Notes under the pieces: generated by a model
Seen by the model: only the letters and a program-made list of their open reading frames with translations
What the model was told of the DNA's origin: nothing
Databases searched by the model: none
Shown: piece by piece, positions 27,201 through 37,123 of the stretch
Layout: the number at the start of each line of letters is the position of its first letter
How positions within the stretch are numbered: position 1 is the first letter of the stretch
DNA from: Duganella aquatilis
GTDB taxonomy: Bacteria; Pseudomonadota; Gammaproteobacteria; Burkholderiales; Burkholderiaceae_D
Length of the DNA: 64,000 bases
Direction of reading: 5' to 3'
NCBI RefSeq assembly: GCF_009674565.1
Contig: NZ_WKJL01000001.1
Location: forward strand, 124,001 to 188,000
Made by a program: the position numbers and the translations under genes

Positions 27201-29570
27201 TCAGCGCGGAATCAAGACCTCCAGCGCGTATGCTCCGCCCGCAACGATACCTTTGATAACGTTTTCAGTCAAACGATTACCATCCTGCCAGACCTGAATT
27301 TCACTGACGTCGGCGCGTTGTATAGACACGTTGAAGGTGGCATGGCGGAACTGGCGCACCACCTTGATGCCGTCCCAGTGCGACGGCAGCTGCGGCTTGA
27401 TGGTCAGGCCGTCGCTGTTGCCTTTCAGGCCGCACAGTCCTTCGACAAAGCACAGGTACACCCACGACACGGTGCCGGTATTGAATAACTGGCTGGAGCG
27501 GCCGGCCGTGCGCGGATACTCGTGATATGCGCCGCGATAGTAATTCGGGATGAACACTGGCAGCTGGCCGCGCTGCAGATAGTCTTCCTCGCTCGGGCCG
27601 GGCAGCATGCGGCGCAGCAGGTCGTAGGCGCGGTCGCCTTCGTTGGCGGTGTACAGGCTGTAGATGTAGAAGATGGCCGCGTGGTTGTACACCGCGCCGT
27701 TCTCCGCCGAGCCGGGATGCTTTTGCGTGACGCGGCCGACGTCGTCGCGCATGGCGCTGAACGGCGGCGCGAACATCTGCACGCCGTAGGGCGTCACCAG
27801 CTGGTCCTGCACCTGCGCCACCATCGAGGCGCGCTGGCCGGCGTTGGCGGCGCCGCCCAGGATCGCCCAGGCCTGCGGATTGAGCCAGATGCGGCCTTCC
27901 TGGTCCGTGCGGATGCCGAAGGTGACGTTGTCGTCGGTGATGCCGCGCGCGAACCAGTCGCCGTCCCACAGGTGTTCGTTGGCGGCGCGGTTGACGGCGC
28001 GCGCGCCGGCGCGGAAGTGCCGCGCGCTTTCCGCCAGCGAGGAGCTGGCGCCGGTGGTCTCGCAGATCTCCGCCCACAGGTTGAGCGCGTAGGCGGTGGC
28101 CACCGTCAGCCAGCCGGACACGCCGCGGCCCTTGTAGCCGACCATGTTCATCGGGTCGCACCAGTCGCCCTGGGCGATGTAGCTCAGGCCGCGCTTGTCG
28201 CGCGCCTGCAGCAGCCAGTCCATGGCGCTGCTCACGCGTTCGGACACCGTCAGCGCGACGCCGCTTTCCTTGCCCACCACGTCTTCGTTGAGGATGTCGT
28301 AGTCGGCGGTTTCGTCGAGGTAGACCTTGAGGGCCACCGGCAGCCACACGCAGTGGTCGGTATGCGGCACCTGGTTGATGTACTTGAGTTCCGCGCCCTC
28401 GGTCAGCAAGATCCCGTCCGGCATGGCGCCGCTGGCTTCCTGCTGCGACAGCGCGTGCAGGAAGGCCTTGCGCATCACGCTGGGCTTGATGAAGCTCATG
28501 CCCATATTGTCCTGCAGGTAGTTGCGGGTCTGCGGATCGGTGCTCAGGCGGTTGACGTCGCCGTGGTAGAACACCTGGCGCGGCAGCCAGTTGTTGACGA
28601 AGTTGTCGAGGTCGGCGTCCGGCGTGTCGATGCGCAGGCAGCCCTGGCCGCTGGCGACGTAGGCGGCGTAGTCGTCGCGCGTGGCCTGGAAGGCGGCGGC
28701 GCTCAGGTATTTGGCGCGCAGCGCCAGGATCTCGGCGTCGTCGAAGGCGGGGCCGAACAGGAAGCGGTAGTCGCGCGCTTCGCCGTCGTCCAGCGGCAGG
28801 CGGTACTGCACGGCGGCGGTCGGCGTTTCGTAGCGGGCGTCGCTGTCGCCCAGCTGTGCGGCGGCGATGGCGGACGGATAGTGCAAGCCGCCTTCGCCCT
28901 CGAAGGCGGACTGGCGCACGTCCCAGGCGTCCGGCGCCTGCTCGCACAGGAAGTAGGTCTTGTCCTTGAAGTCCTTCTGCTTGAAGTAGTCCGCCACCTT
29001 TTGATACGGCGTGACGCTGCTGGCAACCACGCCGCCCAGGTCCGGGCGGTATTCGCCGGACTGGTTCATCCACGACATATAGCCGATCGGGAAGTAGGGA
29101 TAGACACTCAGCTTGCGCGCGCGGCCGGAGATATTGGTCACGCGCAGCGACCACAGTTCCACCACGTCCGCCACCGGCAAACTGAGAGTCAGTTCCACCC
29201 GTACGCCCAGGTGTTCGACGGTCCAGGCCAGATCGCTCTTGCCGACCGAGAAGCTGTAGCTGTCCACCGGCGCGCGCACCGGCTCGTACGGCGCCGAGAA
29301 CAGTTCGCCGGTTTCCTCGTCCTTGATGTAGAAGAAACGGCCCGGATGGTGCGCGTAATAGTTCTGCTCCGGCTGCATGAAGGTCTTGGCCTCCAGGTTG
29401 GGCGCGTGCGCGTACTTGGCGGGTTCCGGCTGCATGAACTGCGCGGTGGCGTAGCCGCGGCAGGTGATCTGTATCATCATCTTCTGATTCCACAGGAAGC
29501 CTGCTGCTTGCGGCATGGCCGTGGGGCTGGTCAATTCGTAGCGGTCGCTGTTGTGGGTAGGGCGTAGCAT
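27201..29570 (-). CDS. GH94 glycoside phosphorylase, candidate cellobionic acid phosphorylase
   Basis: The 789-residue protein has no signal peptide and carries the GH94 layout: a beta-sandwich domain (about 1-270) and an (alpha/alpha)6 barrel. The general acid is probably D472 in G-D-W-C-D-P-M-N-M; phosphate-site segments H-P-G-S-A-E-N-G-A and T-G-T-V-S-W follow. GH94 enzymes split beta-glucosides with phosphate to glucose-1-phosphate. A cellobiose or cellobionic acid substrate fits the neighbours, and gluconokinase in the same cluster favours cellobionate, which would release gluconate. Length matches described cellobionic acid phosphorylases as I remember them. GGAGAG precedes the ATG at 29570, 10 bp after the transporter stop. 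Confidence 0.85.
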   Translation of the reverse strand: MLRPTHNSDRYELTSPTAMPQAAGFLWNQKMMIQITCRGYATAQFMQPEPAKYAHAPNLEAKTFMQPEQNYYAHHPGRFFYIKDEETGELFSAPYEPVRAPVDSYSFSVGKSDLAWTVEHLGVRVELTLSLPVADVVELWSLRVTNISGRARKLSVYPYFPIGYMSWMNQSGEYRPDLGGVVASSVTPYQKVADYFKQKDFKDKTYFLCEQAPDAWDVRQSAFEGEGGLHYPSAIAAAQLGDSDARYETPTAAVQYRLPLDDGEARDYRFLFGPAFDDAEILALRAKYLSAAAFQATRDDYAAYVASGQGCLRIDTPDADLDNFVNNWLPRQVFYHGDVNRLSTDPQTRNYLQDNMGMSFIKPSVMRKAFLHALSQQEASGAMPDGILLTEGAELKYINQVPHTDHCVWLPVALKVYLDETADYDILNEDVVGKESGVALTVSERVSSAMDWLLQARDKRGLSYIAQGDWCDPMNMVGYKGRGVSGWLTVATAYALNLWAEICETTGASSSLAESARHFRAGARAVNRAANEHLWDGDWFARGITDDNVTFGIRTDQEGRIWLNPQAWAILGGAANAGQRASMVAQVQDQLVTPYGVQMFAPPFSAMRDDVGRVTQKHPGSAENGAVYNHAAIFYIYSLYTANEGDRAYDLLRRMLPGPSEEDYLQRGQLPVFIPNYYRGAYHEYPRTAGRSSQLFNTGTVSWVYLCFVEGLCGLKGNSDGLTIKPQLPSHWDGIKVVRQFRHATFNVSIQRADVSEIQVWQDGNRLTENVIKGIVAGGAYALEVLIPR
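27254..27267. promoter_or_regulatory. Weak LacI-type palindrome upstream of the GH3 gene
   Basis: TGATAACGTTTTCA is a near-palindrome centred on CG, about 90 bp upstream of the GH3 start and inside the end of the GH94 gene. It matches the three stronger sites of this cluster in about ten of fourteen positions, so it may be a minor operator or chance. Confidence 0.3.
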
Positions 29571-29580
29571 ATTCTCTCCG

Positions 29581-30930
29581 TCAGGATTTGCGCGCTTCCA
29601 GATCCGCCTGAATCTGCAGCAGCTTGTTGTTATCAAGGTTATAGAGGAACATCACGGCCACCGCGAACAGCGCGAAGGCGGCCGGAATGAAAGACATCAG
29701 CCAGACGATGCCGGCCTGCGAGCCTTCGCTCTGCGCGGCGTTGGCCACGTAGCCCAGCCTGGTGAACAGCCAGCCGATCACCGCCACCGCAATCGCGGTG
29801 CCGAGTTTTTGCGAGAAGGTGGCGGCGGCAAACGTCATCGCCGTGGCGCGGCGGCCGGTGCGCCACTCGTTGTAGTCGGCGGTGTCGGCGTACATGGAGA
29901 AGGCCAGCGGCGACTTCGGCCCCAGCGCCAGGCCCATGCCGATCTGCAGCGCGAACATCAGCCACACCTGGTCCCTGGGCACGAAGAAGAAGGCCGACGA
30001 CAGCACGGCGGTGATGGCCATCAGTATCATCATCAGCTTCTTCTTGTCGACGAAGCGCGTCATCAGCGGCGTCAGCGAGGCGCCAGCGGCGGCCGCGCCC
30101 ATGTAGGCCGGCACGAAGCCCGCCATCAGATCCTCGCGCTGCACCACGTACTTGAAGTAGTAGGCGGCGCTGGTGGTGCGCAGCGTGATGGTGATCATGA
30201 TGACCAGCGCCAGGACGAACAGCACGATCCACGGCCGGTTGTGCGCCAGGTCGCCGACGTCCTGCCAGATATTGCTCTTCTGCGAAGCCGGCGGCGCGAT
30301 GCGCTCGCGCGTGTTCAAAAACGTCAGCACGAACAGCAGGGAGGCCAGCGCGCTCCACGCCAGCATGGTCAGTTGCCAGCCCAGCCTGGCGTTGCCGCCG
30401 CCCAGCGTGCGCACCAGCCATGGCGTGGCGGCCGTCACCAGCATGCCGCCGCCGAAGGCGAAGATGAAGCGCAGGCCGTTGACGGTGGAGCGCTCCTGGG
30501 CGTCGGCCGACAGCACGCCGGACAGGGCGTTGTAGGGGATGTTGATGCAGGTGTAGCACACCATCATGGCTAGGTAGGTGCCGTAGGCCCAGACGATCTT
30601 GCCGCCGTCCGACAGGTCCGGCGTGGTGTAGGTGAGGAAGGCGGCGCAGGCCAGCGGCAGCGGCACCCAGATCAGGTAGGGGCGGAACTTGCCCCAGCGG
30701 GTGGTGGTGCGGTCGGCCGCGGCGCCGATCATCGGATCGGTGAAGGCGTTGATGAGTTTGATCGTGAACATCATCGACGCGGCGGCGGCGGCCGAAATGC
30801 CGAACACGTCGGTGTAGAAAAACAGCAGGAAGGTGGCGATGTTGGTCCAATAAAAATTGAACCCCATGTCGGCCACGCCGTAGCTGATTTTTTCGCGCCA
30901 GGTCAGTTGTTTGTTCACGGTCGTCTTCAT
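29581..30930 (-). CDS. GPH-family (MelB-type) sugar:cation symporter
   Basis: This 449-residue inner-membrane protein has about twelve hydrophobic segments and the GPH signature [12 protein letters not shown] near residue 55, followed by the R-W-G-K-F-R-P-Y loop. The family imports glycosides with H+ or Na+. In this cluster it probably brings in cellobionate, cellobiose or a related disaccharide for the GH94 phosphorylase. Start candidates are ATG 30930 and 30936; neither has a strong ribosome site. A putative operator lies 81 bp upstream. Confidence 0.9.
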   Translation of the reverse strand: MKTTVNKQLTWREKISYGVADMGFNFYWTNIATFLLFFYTDVFGISAAAAASMMFTIKLINAFTDPMIGAAADRTTTRWGKFRPYLIWVPLPLACAAFLTYTTPDLSDGGKIVWAYGTYLAMMVCYTCINIPYNALSGVLSADAQERSTVNGLRFIFAFGGGMLVTAATPWLVRTLGGGNARLGWQLTMLAWSALASLLFVLTFLNTRERIAPPASQKSNIWQDVGDLAHNRPWIVLFVLALVIMITITLRTTSAAYYFKYVVQREDLMAGFVPAYMGAAAAGASLTPLMTRFVDKKKLMMILMAITAVLSSAFFFVPRDQVWLMFALQIGMGLALGPKSPLAFSMYADTADYNEWRTGRRATAMTFAAATFSQKLGTAIAVAVIGWLFTRLGYVANAAQSEGSQAGIVWLMSFIPAAFALFAVAVMFLYNLDNNKLLQIQADLEARKS

Positions 30931-31010
30931 GCGCATGTAAAAACAGGCAGCAAGGGTATCACTGCCTGAACGAAATGGCCGTTCCTGCCACTTCGGGGAG
31001 AAGCTACTTT

Positions 31011-31024
31011 TGATAGCGGTAACT
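31011..31024. promoter_or_regulatory. Putative LacI operator upstream of the GPH transporter
   Basis: TGATAGCGGTAACT lies between gntK and the transporter gene. It shares the TGATAGCG half and the TA-AC half with the sites at 31552 and 32711. It suggests a second, internal regulated promoter for transporter-GH94-GH3. Confidence 0.55.
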
Positions 31025-31033
31025 GCGTCGCCA

Positions 31034-31546
31034 TCAAGTATGCAGTATCTGGCGCACCAGCGCCTCCGGCTCTTGGGCGATGTCGAGCACAATGCCGGCC
31101 TCGTCTTCCTGCAGCGGTTCCAGCGTTGCCAGCTGGCTGTCCAGCAAGGCGGTCGGCATGTAATGGTCCTTGCGCGACTGCATGCGGGCGGCGATCAGTT
31201 CGCGCGGACCGGCCAGGTGGGCAAAGCGCAGCTCCGGATCGGCGCTGCGCAGCAGGTCGCGGTAGCTGCGTTTCAGCGACGAGCAGGACAGCACCAGGCC
31301 GCTGTGCTTGAGGCGCGCGTCGCGAATTTCCGTGTGCAGCGCCTGCAGCCAGTCGGCGCGGTCGGCGTCGGTGAGCGGGACGCCGGCCGTCATCTTGGCG
31401 ACGTTGGCGTAGGAATGGTAGGCGTCGCCCTCGAGAAAGGGCACTTGCAGCGCGCCGGCCAGTTGCAGCCCGACCGAACTCTTGCCGCAGCCGCTGACGC
31501 CCATGATGACCCAGCGCGTTTGCCTGCCGTTTGTAATAGTGTGCAT
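31034..31546 (-). CDS. gntK: Gluconokinase
   Basis: This 170-residue cytoplasmic kinase phosphorylates gluconate to 6-phosphogluconate. The Walker A is G-V-S-G-C-G-K-S-S-V-G near residue 16, followed by F-L-E-G-D-A-Y-H, L-T-D-A-D-R-A-D-W-L, and the late H-Y-M-P-T-A-L-L-D-S-Q-L-A-T-L-E-P-L, all GntK signatures. It lies between the LacI-type regulator and the transporter. A palindromic operator stands 5 bp upstream of the start codon. Gluconate would come from cellobionate phosphorolysis if the GH94 call is right. Confidence 0.95.
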   Translation of the reverse strand: MHTITNGRQTRWVIMGVSGCGKSSVGLQLAGALQVPFLEGDAYHSYANVAKMTAGVPLTDADRADWLQALHTEIRDARLKHSGLVLSCSSLKRSYRDLLRSADPELRFAHLAGPRELIAARMQSRKDHYMPTALLDSQLATLEPLQEDEAGIVLDIAQEPEALVRQILHT

Positions 31547-31551
31547 ATAAA

Positions 31552-31565
31552 TGATAGCGCTAACA
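31552..31565. promoter_or_regulatory. Putative LacI/GntR-type operator upstream of gntK
   Basis: TGATAGCGCTAACA is a 14-bp palindrome centred on CG with one mismatched pair, directly before the gntK start. It resembles LacI-family sites in having a central CG and symmetrical arms. It matches the sites at 31011 and 32711 in most positions. Confidence 0.6.
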
Positions 31566-31655
31566 GTTAAGCGCGAGTTTAGACGGATTGAAAAATTTGT
31601 AAAGCACTATCGATGTTGCGACGCAGCAGCGCGCCGCGCCGGGGTGCGAGCGTCG

Positions 31656-32684
31656 TCAGGCGCTTTCGCGCGCCATCAGCGTGAAGCCGAGGTCGATCTG
31701 GCGCGTGGCCGGCGCCTCGCCCTTGATGACCGAGCGCAGCAGCGTGGCCGCCTCGTAGCCGATGCGGTAGCGCGGCGTGCCGATGGTGGTCAACGACGGA
31801 TTCATCCAGGCCGAGGCGGGCAGGTCGTTGAAGCCGCAGATGGCCAGTTGCGACGGCACCGCGATGCCGCGCCGCTGGCACTGGTAAATGGCACCGTGGG
31901 CGAGGTCGTCGTTGCAGCAGAAGATGGCGTCGCAGTCGGGCGACTGCGCCAGCATGCGGCCCAGCAGCTCGGCGCCGAGGGCGATGGTGGACGGTTCGCC
32001 GACCATCACTTCGAGTTTCGGATCGGCCAGGCCGGCTTCCTGCATGGCCTTGCGGTAGCCTTCGGCGCGGCGCAGCGTCCGCTCGTCCAGCTGCGCGCCG
32101 ATGAAGCCGATGCGCTTGTGGCCCTTGTCCAGCAGGTAGCGCGTCATCGCGTGGCCGGCCTGGAATTGCGAGAAGCCGACGGTCAGCTTGTCGGGATCGG
32201 TCGACATGTCCATCATCGATACCACCGGCACGCGCGAGGTGGTCAGGATTTGCTGCACGCGCGGACTGTGCGTCAGGCCGGACAGCAGCATGCCGTCGGG
32301 ATTCGACTGCAGATAGGTGCCGATCAGCTTTTCTTCCTGCTTGTCGGAATAGCGGGTGTTGCCGATCAGGATCTGGTAGTCGTCGGCGTCCAGCGCATCC
32401 TGGATGCCGGCCAGCACCTCGGTGAACACGGCGTTCGACAGCGACGGCACCAGCACCGCGATCACCTTCGATTGCGAGGAGGCGAGGGCGCGGGCGGCGC
32501 GGTTGGGCACGTAGCCGAGCTCGTCGACGGCTTTCTCGACGCGGTCGCGCAGGGCCTGCGACACCATGTCCGGCTGGGTGATGGCGCGCGAGGCGGTCAT
32601 GGTCGCCACGCCGGCCCTGTCCGCCACCATCGCCAGGGTAATGCGGCCGCTGGCGCGGCTCTTGCCCGCTTGAGTCTTCGTCAT
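31656..32684 (-). CDS. LacI-family transcriptional regulator (GntR-like)
   Basis: This 342-residue regulator has an N-terminal LacI helix-turn-helix (about 15-40, I-T-L-A-M-V-A-D-R-A-G-V-A-T-M-T-A-S-R-A) with hinge N-R-A-A-R-A-L-A, then a periplasmic-binding-type effector domain (V-I-A-V-L-V-P-S-L-S-N to the end). The region resembles GntR of gluconate metabolism more than LacI or GalR. It is first in a co-oriented sugar cluster and a palindrome lies 27 bp upstream, so autoregulation is likely. The effector may be gluconate or 6-phosphogluconate; this is inference. Confidence 0.92.
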   Translation of the reverse strand: MTKTQAGKSRASGRITLAMVADRAGVATMTASRAITQPDMVSQALRDRVEKAVDELGYVPNRAARALASSQSKVIAVLVPSLSNAVFTEVLAGIQDALDADDYQILIGNTRYSDKQEEKLIGTYLQSNPDGMLLSGLTHSPRVQQILTTSRVPVVSMMDMSTDPDKLTVGFSQFQAGHAMTRYLLDKGHKRIGFIGAQLDERTLRRAEGYRKAMQEAGLADPKLEVMVGEPSTIALGAELLGRMLAQSPDCDAIFCCNDDLAHGAIYQCQRRGIAVPSQLAICGFNDLPASAWMNPSLTTIGTPRYRIGYEAATLLRSVIKGEAPATRQIDLGFTLMARESA

Positions 32685-32710
32685 TAGTGCAATTCGCTAA
32701 ATATTGATAC

Positions 32711-32724
32711 TGATAGCGATATCA
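32711..32724. promoter_or_regulatory. Putative operator upstream of the LacI-type gene
   Basis: TGATAGCGATATCA is a near-perfect palindrome centred on CG, 27 bp upstream of the regulator start. It shares TGATAGCG and the TA-CA end with the gntK site, consistent with autoregulation. Confidence 0.6.
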
Positions 32725-32753
32725 TACGGCAGCCTGGCCGAAACAGCGCGCAT

Positions 32754-33248
32754 CTATTTGCAGTCGGCCAACACTTTTTGCGTGTTTTTGCGCAAATCCT
32801 CGCGCTGGGCCTCGTCCATGTAGCCGCGTTCGCCGTTTTTATCGAAGGTGGTGAGGCGGATGCCCTGGTCCAGCGCCTGCTGGTTCTTGCGGGCGGCGTC
32901 GCAATTGGCGGCCTGCGCGGCCTTGTTGCGGGCCTGGTCGGCGGCGCGCTGGGCGGTTTCGGCGTTTTCCAGCTTGCGCTTGGCAAAGTCGGCGTCGCGC
33001 TCGGCCAGCGTCGGCGCGGGCTTGGCCACGGTGTCGGATGCGGTGGCCGGTTCCGTTTCGGCCGGCGCATACGGGTTGAACATCGGCTTGCCCGGCGCTT
33101 TCAGAATGCGCTTTTCCGGGATGTTGGGTGGCGGCGGCCGGTCCGACAGCTGCTTGACGCCCTTGTCGTCGATCCAGATGTATTGCGCCGTGGCCAGCGA
33201 CGAGGCGGCCAGCAGAAGGACGGCGAGCAAAGCATTGCGGTGATTCAT
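32754..33248 (-). CDS. DUF4124-domain exported protein
   Basis: The 164-residue product has a signal peptide (M-N-H-R-N-A-L-L-A-V, cleaved near A-T-A-Q) and the DUF4124 opening Y-I-W-I-D-D-K-G-V-K-Q-L-S-D-R-P-P-P, then a charged helical region of R, K, E, D and A with a single C-terminal Cys pair. DUF4124 proteins are small envelope proteins of unknown function. The ATG at 33248 is preferred to an in-frame codon at 33314 because it starts the signal peptide. Transcription is away from the LacI-type gene's promoter region. Confidence 0.8.
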   Translation of the reverse strand: MNHRNALLAVLLLAASSLATAQYIWIDDKGVKQLSDRPPPPNIPEKRILKAPGKPMFNPYAPAETEPATASDTVAKPAPTLAERDADFAKRKLENAETAQRAADQARNKAAQAANCDAARKNQQALDQGIRLTTFDKNGERGYMDEAQREDLRKNTQKVLADCK

Positions 33249-33428
33249 AAGCGCTCCAGAAGGCATGCGCAGATTTCGCCATGATTCAAGGCAACTGTCA
33301 ATCACGTTCCCCATCGTTGACTCATCGGACAGGGGTGTTAGCTATTGCCGGGAGGAATGATCGGTGCCGCACATTCGAGCGCATCTTTCTGTTGCTGGAA
33401 TGCGATTTGACAACGCACGATTGAAATT

Positions 33429-33449
33429 TAACAATTGAAAAAGTTGTTA
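33429..33449 (+). promoter_or_regulatory. AT-rich upstream region with short inverted repeat
   Basis: TAACAA (33429-33434) and TTGTTA (33444-33449) form an inverted repeat in an AT-rich stretch about 70 bp upstream of the PEP-CTERM gene at 33518. It could be an operator or part of a promoter; no -10/-35 pair is convincing. Confidence 0.3.
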
Positions 33450-33517
33450 TTGATATTATTAAGATGCAATTAAATCATGTTTTCCTTAAACCCATCTTAA
33501 TTCTTCGGAGCACACAA

Positions 33518-34012
33518 ATGAAACTGAAACTCATCGCCGCAACCGCCCTGTTGGCTTCCTCGTTCGCCGCGTCTGCCGCCACTTATGACCTGGGCACCTT
33601 GTCGCCGGCGGGTTTCGATTCGTGGGGTGAGTCGTCGGCCCGCATCGGCACCGGCGTCACCATCGATGACACCTGGACTTTCACCCTGTTGGCTGACTCC
33701 ACGGCGTCGTTCCTGGCCAGCCAGACCTTCCTCGTGACTGGCGGCGCAATTTCGAACTTCAGCGCTGTATTGCTGGGTAACAGCTTTGCTCCAGGCTCCA
33801 GCACCACCACGTCGCAGACGCTGAGCTGGGGCGGCGTGCTGTCGGCCGGCACCTACTCGGTCCACGTAACCGGTCTGACCACTGCCGATCGTACGACCTA
33901 CCAGGGCGCGGTCTCGGCACTGCCTGTGCCAGAACCGGAAACCTACGCCATGCTGCTGGGCGGCCTGGGCCTGGTTGGCGCGATTGCCCGTCGCCGCCAG
34001 AAGAAGGCATAA
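33518..34012 (+). CDS. PEP-CTERM protein, FxDxF-like
   Basis: The 164-residue protein has a signal peptide (M-K-L-K-L-I-A-A-T, cleaved near A-S-A-A) and ends V-P-E-P-E-T-Y-A-M-L-L-G-G-L-G plus R-R-R-Q-K-K-A, the exosortase signal. The mature part (Y-D-L-G-T-L, W-T-F-T-L, then S-F-A-P-G-S) resembles the small FxDxF-type PEP-CTERM proteins of Massilia. The ATG at 33518 has GGAG upstream; an in-frame codon 18 residues earlier adds a tail before the signal peptide. A strong terminator follows. Confidence 0.85.
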   Translation: MKLKLIAATALLASSFAASAATYDLGTLSPAGFDSWGESSARIGTGVTIDDTWTFTLLADSTASFLASQTFLVTGGAISNFSAVLLGNSFAPGSSTTTSQTLSWGGVLSAGTYSVHVTGLTTADRTTYQGAVSALPVPEPETYAMLLGGLGLVGAIARRRQKKA

Positions 34013-34030
34013 GCCAGCGCACTCCGAAAG

Positions 34031-34052
34031 GCCGCCCGAGGGCGGCTTTTTT
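34031..34052 (+). terminator. Rho-independent terminator after PEP-CTERM gene
   Basis: GCCGCC (34031-34036) pairs with GGCGGC (34041-34046) around CGAG and is followed by six T, 18 bp after the stop. Confidence 0.85.
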
Positions 34053-34229
34053 ATTGACCAGTGATGGCTTATTGGGGGGCGGCGATGTCGATGATGCGGC
34101 CGTTCCAACGAGGGATATCGGCGGTAGGTGTCAACACAACCGGCATCGGATCGAAATTATTGGCCAGCGCATGCGCCATTCGGCGCGTATTGCATCATGA
34201 GCGCTACGACGCCTTTCCAGCTTCCAACT

Positions 34230-34256
34230 ATGACCCTCATCACCGAAACCGGCGCC
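34230..34256 (+). pseudogene. Possible phage-gene start peptide (relic)
   Basis: ATG at 34230 opens M-T-L-I-T-E-T-G-A, which resembles the beginning of phage head-completion (DnaT_2-like) proteins, but the frame then continues T-S-A-P-A-M-N-Q into the PEP-CTERM gene's reverse complement. Nine residues is too short to be sure; read it with the relic at 35112. Confidence 0.2.
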
Positions 34257-34276
34257 ACCTCGGCGCCGGCGATGAA

Positions 34277-34972
34277 TCAAGAACGCATGCGCTTCCGGCG
34301 AGCAGCGAAGCCTACCCAGCCCATCCCGGCAAGCAGCATGGCGTAGGCCTCGGGTTCGGGTACGGCGTTGACAGAGATTACATCGATTTTGCCGAGAAAC
34401 TCAGCGTGCTGCGTGCCGGTCAAAGTAAATGAAGCGCTCGTTGTGAATGATGCGCCAGTCGTATTTTGTAAGATAGTCTGGCCGAAATTCAGCGTAGGCA
34501 CGAAAGCAGTGTCGTAGCTATATACGAAGTTGGAGACCTCCAGCGTGCCTCCGCCTGCAAGCCAGGCGCTCTGAGAGGTCGTGACGTGGTCAGCGCCGCC
34601 ATGCGCTCCGCCCTGACTGGCGTCGTTGGAGATGAACTGGCGGCCATTGTCGGTATCGGTTGCGGTAAATGTGACTGTGTGACCATTCAAAGTGACGGTG
34701 TCTGTGAATCCGGGACCATTTGAGAATACGTAGTTGTAATAGCTGGTAACCTCCTCGCGCCCCCAAAGCGCCGGATCGATGCTAGACGTGATGGATTGCG
34801 CGTAAGTCAGTCCGGCTAACGATAGGCCTGCAGTGCCGAACACCCCGGTGTAGTCGGTACCTGCCGTAATTGTGCCTGTCGCAGTCACTGTCCACGTTCC
34901 TGCGGCCACCGCCTGGGCTGTAACTGCGCTCAGTACAACTGCTGCTGCAGCGGCAACCATTTTGATTTTCAT
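34277..34972 (-). CDS. PEP-CTERM exported protein
   Basis: This 231-residue protein has a signal peptide (M-K-I-K-M-V-A-A-A, cleaved near A-V-A-A) and a C-terminal sorting signal V-P-E-P-E-A-Y-A-M-L-L-A-G-M-G with a basic A-A-R-R-K-R-M-R-S tail. The mature part is a serine/threonine/glycine-rich beta protein with N-G-H-T-V-T-F-T-A-T; I recognise no catalytic motif. Its codon use looks a little less GC-biased than that of neighbours. It stands alone between possible phage relics and has no operon partner. Confidence 0.8.
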   Translation of the reverse strand: MKIKMVAAAAAVVLSAVTAQAVAAGTWTVTATGTITAGTDYTGVFGTAGLSLAGLTYAQSITSSIDPALWGREEVTSYYNYVFSNGPGFTDTVTLNGHTVTFTATDTDNGRQFISNDASQGGAHGGADHVTTSQSAWLAGGGTLEVSNFVYSYDTAFVPTLNFGQTILQNTTGASFTTSASFTLTGTQHAEFLGKIDVISVNAVPEPEAYAMLLAGMGWVGFAARRKRMRS

Positions 34973-35111
34973 AGCTGTCTTTCGGTGAGAGCAGACGGGA
35001 GCAGGTTATAGAAATGAAGTATCAAAATTACATCGAATAAATTGTGCAGGACTGCTATTCAAAAAGCACGATCTATTTGGACTGGGCGTCAGAAAAACAA
35101 CGATGATATCC

Positions 35112-35162
35112 ATGCTTATAGTTGAAGCCGGCGCCGGCCTCCCGAATGCCGAGAGCTACGCA
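35112..35162 (+). pseudogene. Relic of phage head-completion (DnaT_2-like) gene start
   Basis: The frame from ATG 35112 reads MLIVEAGAGLPNAESYA, close to the first 17 residues I know from phage head-completion/DnaT-like proteins, and then loses similarity. The rest of the 34973-35593 gap shows no intact gene: three frames give short, unrelated products and the guaB promoter lies at its end. A remnant of a degraded prophage is the likeliest reading. Confidence 0.35.
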
Positions 35163-35538
35163 GCGTGGCCGCCGCCCGGTTCATGTTTGCGACCTACCGC
35201 ACCCGCTGGGCCGGCCGCGCTGGAATGTGGTGGTCGACCGCTTTGGTGCTGAAGTGCACGCCTCCCGTTCCAGGAACAAGGCCGCAGCGGCGCAGCCGTT
35301 GACGCTGGCCACGCTGATGCCAGCGTTGACGATGTTTTTTTGATCCGGTCTCGGCGCGTGTGGCGGTCGATTACGCTCATGGCATAATGGCCCAGGATCT
35401 ACGGCGCTGAAGCTTGCGCGAGGTCGAAAACGTGGGCGAAATCAGGGCGAAAATGCAGACCGCCACAGACTTTTCCAGACATATTTCTTGATGCACGCAT
35501 GCGATTCCTCCTATGCCCGGCGTTGTCTGTGGAAGTTG

Positions 35539-37057
<1,519 letters not shown>

Positions 37058-37068
37058 ATAGTCCTTGC

Positions 37069-37097
37069 AACGCCGGCGTCCACCGCCGGCGTTTTTC
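37069..37097 (+). terminator. Rho-independent terminator after guaB
   Basis: AACGCCGGCG (37069-37078) pairs perfectly with 37084-37093 around a 5-base loop and is followed by a T-run. It may attenuate transcription into guaA rather than end it completely. Confidence 0.85.
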
Positions 37098-37123
37098 TAT
37101 TCTCCTCTTCATCGGTTGACTCC

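Noticed and set aside
34075-34195. Minus-strand peptide ending in a TAA near the PEP-CTERM terminator
   Set aside because: A roughly 40-residue reading (ending I-I-D-I-A-A-P-Q) looks protein-like but has no start or homologue I can name; it might be another relic, yet evidence is too weak.
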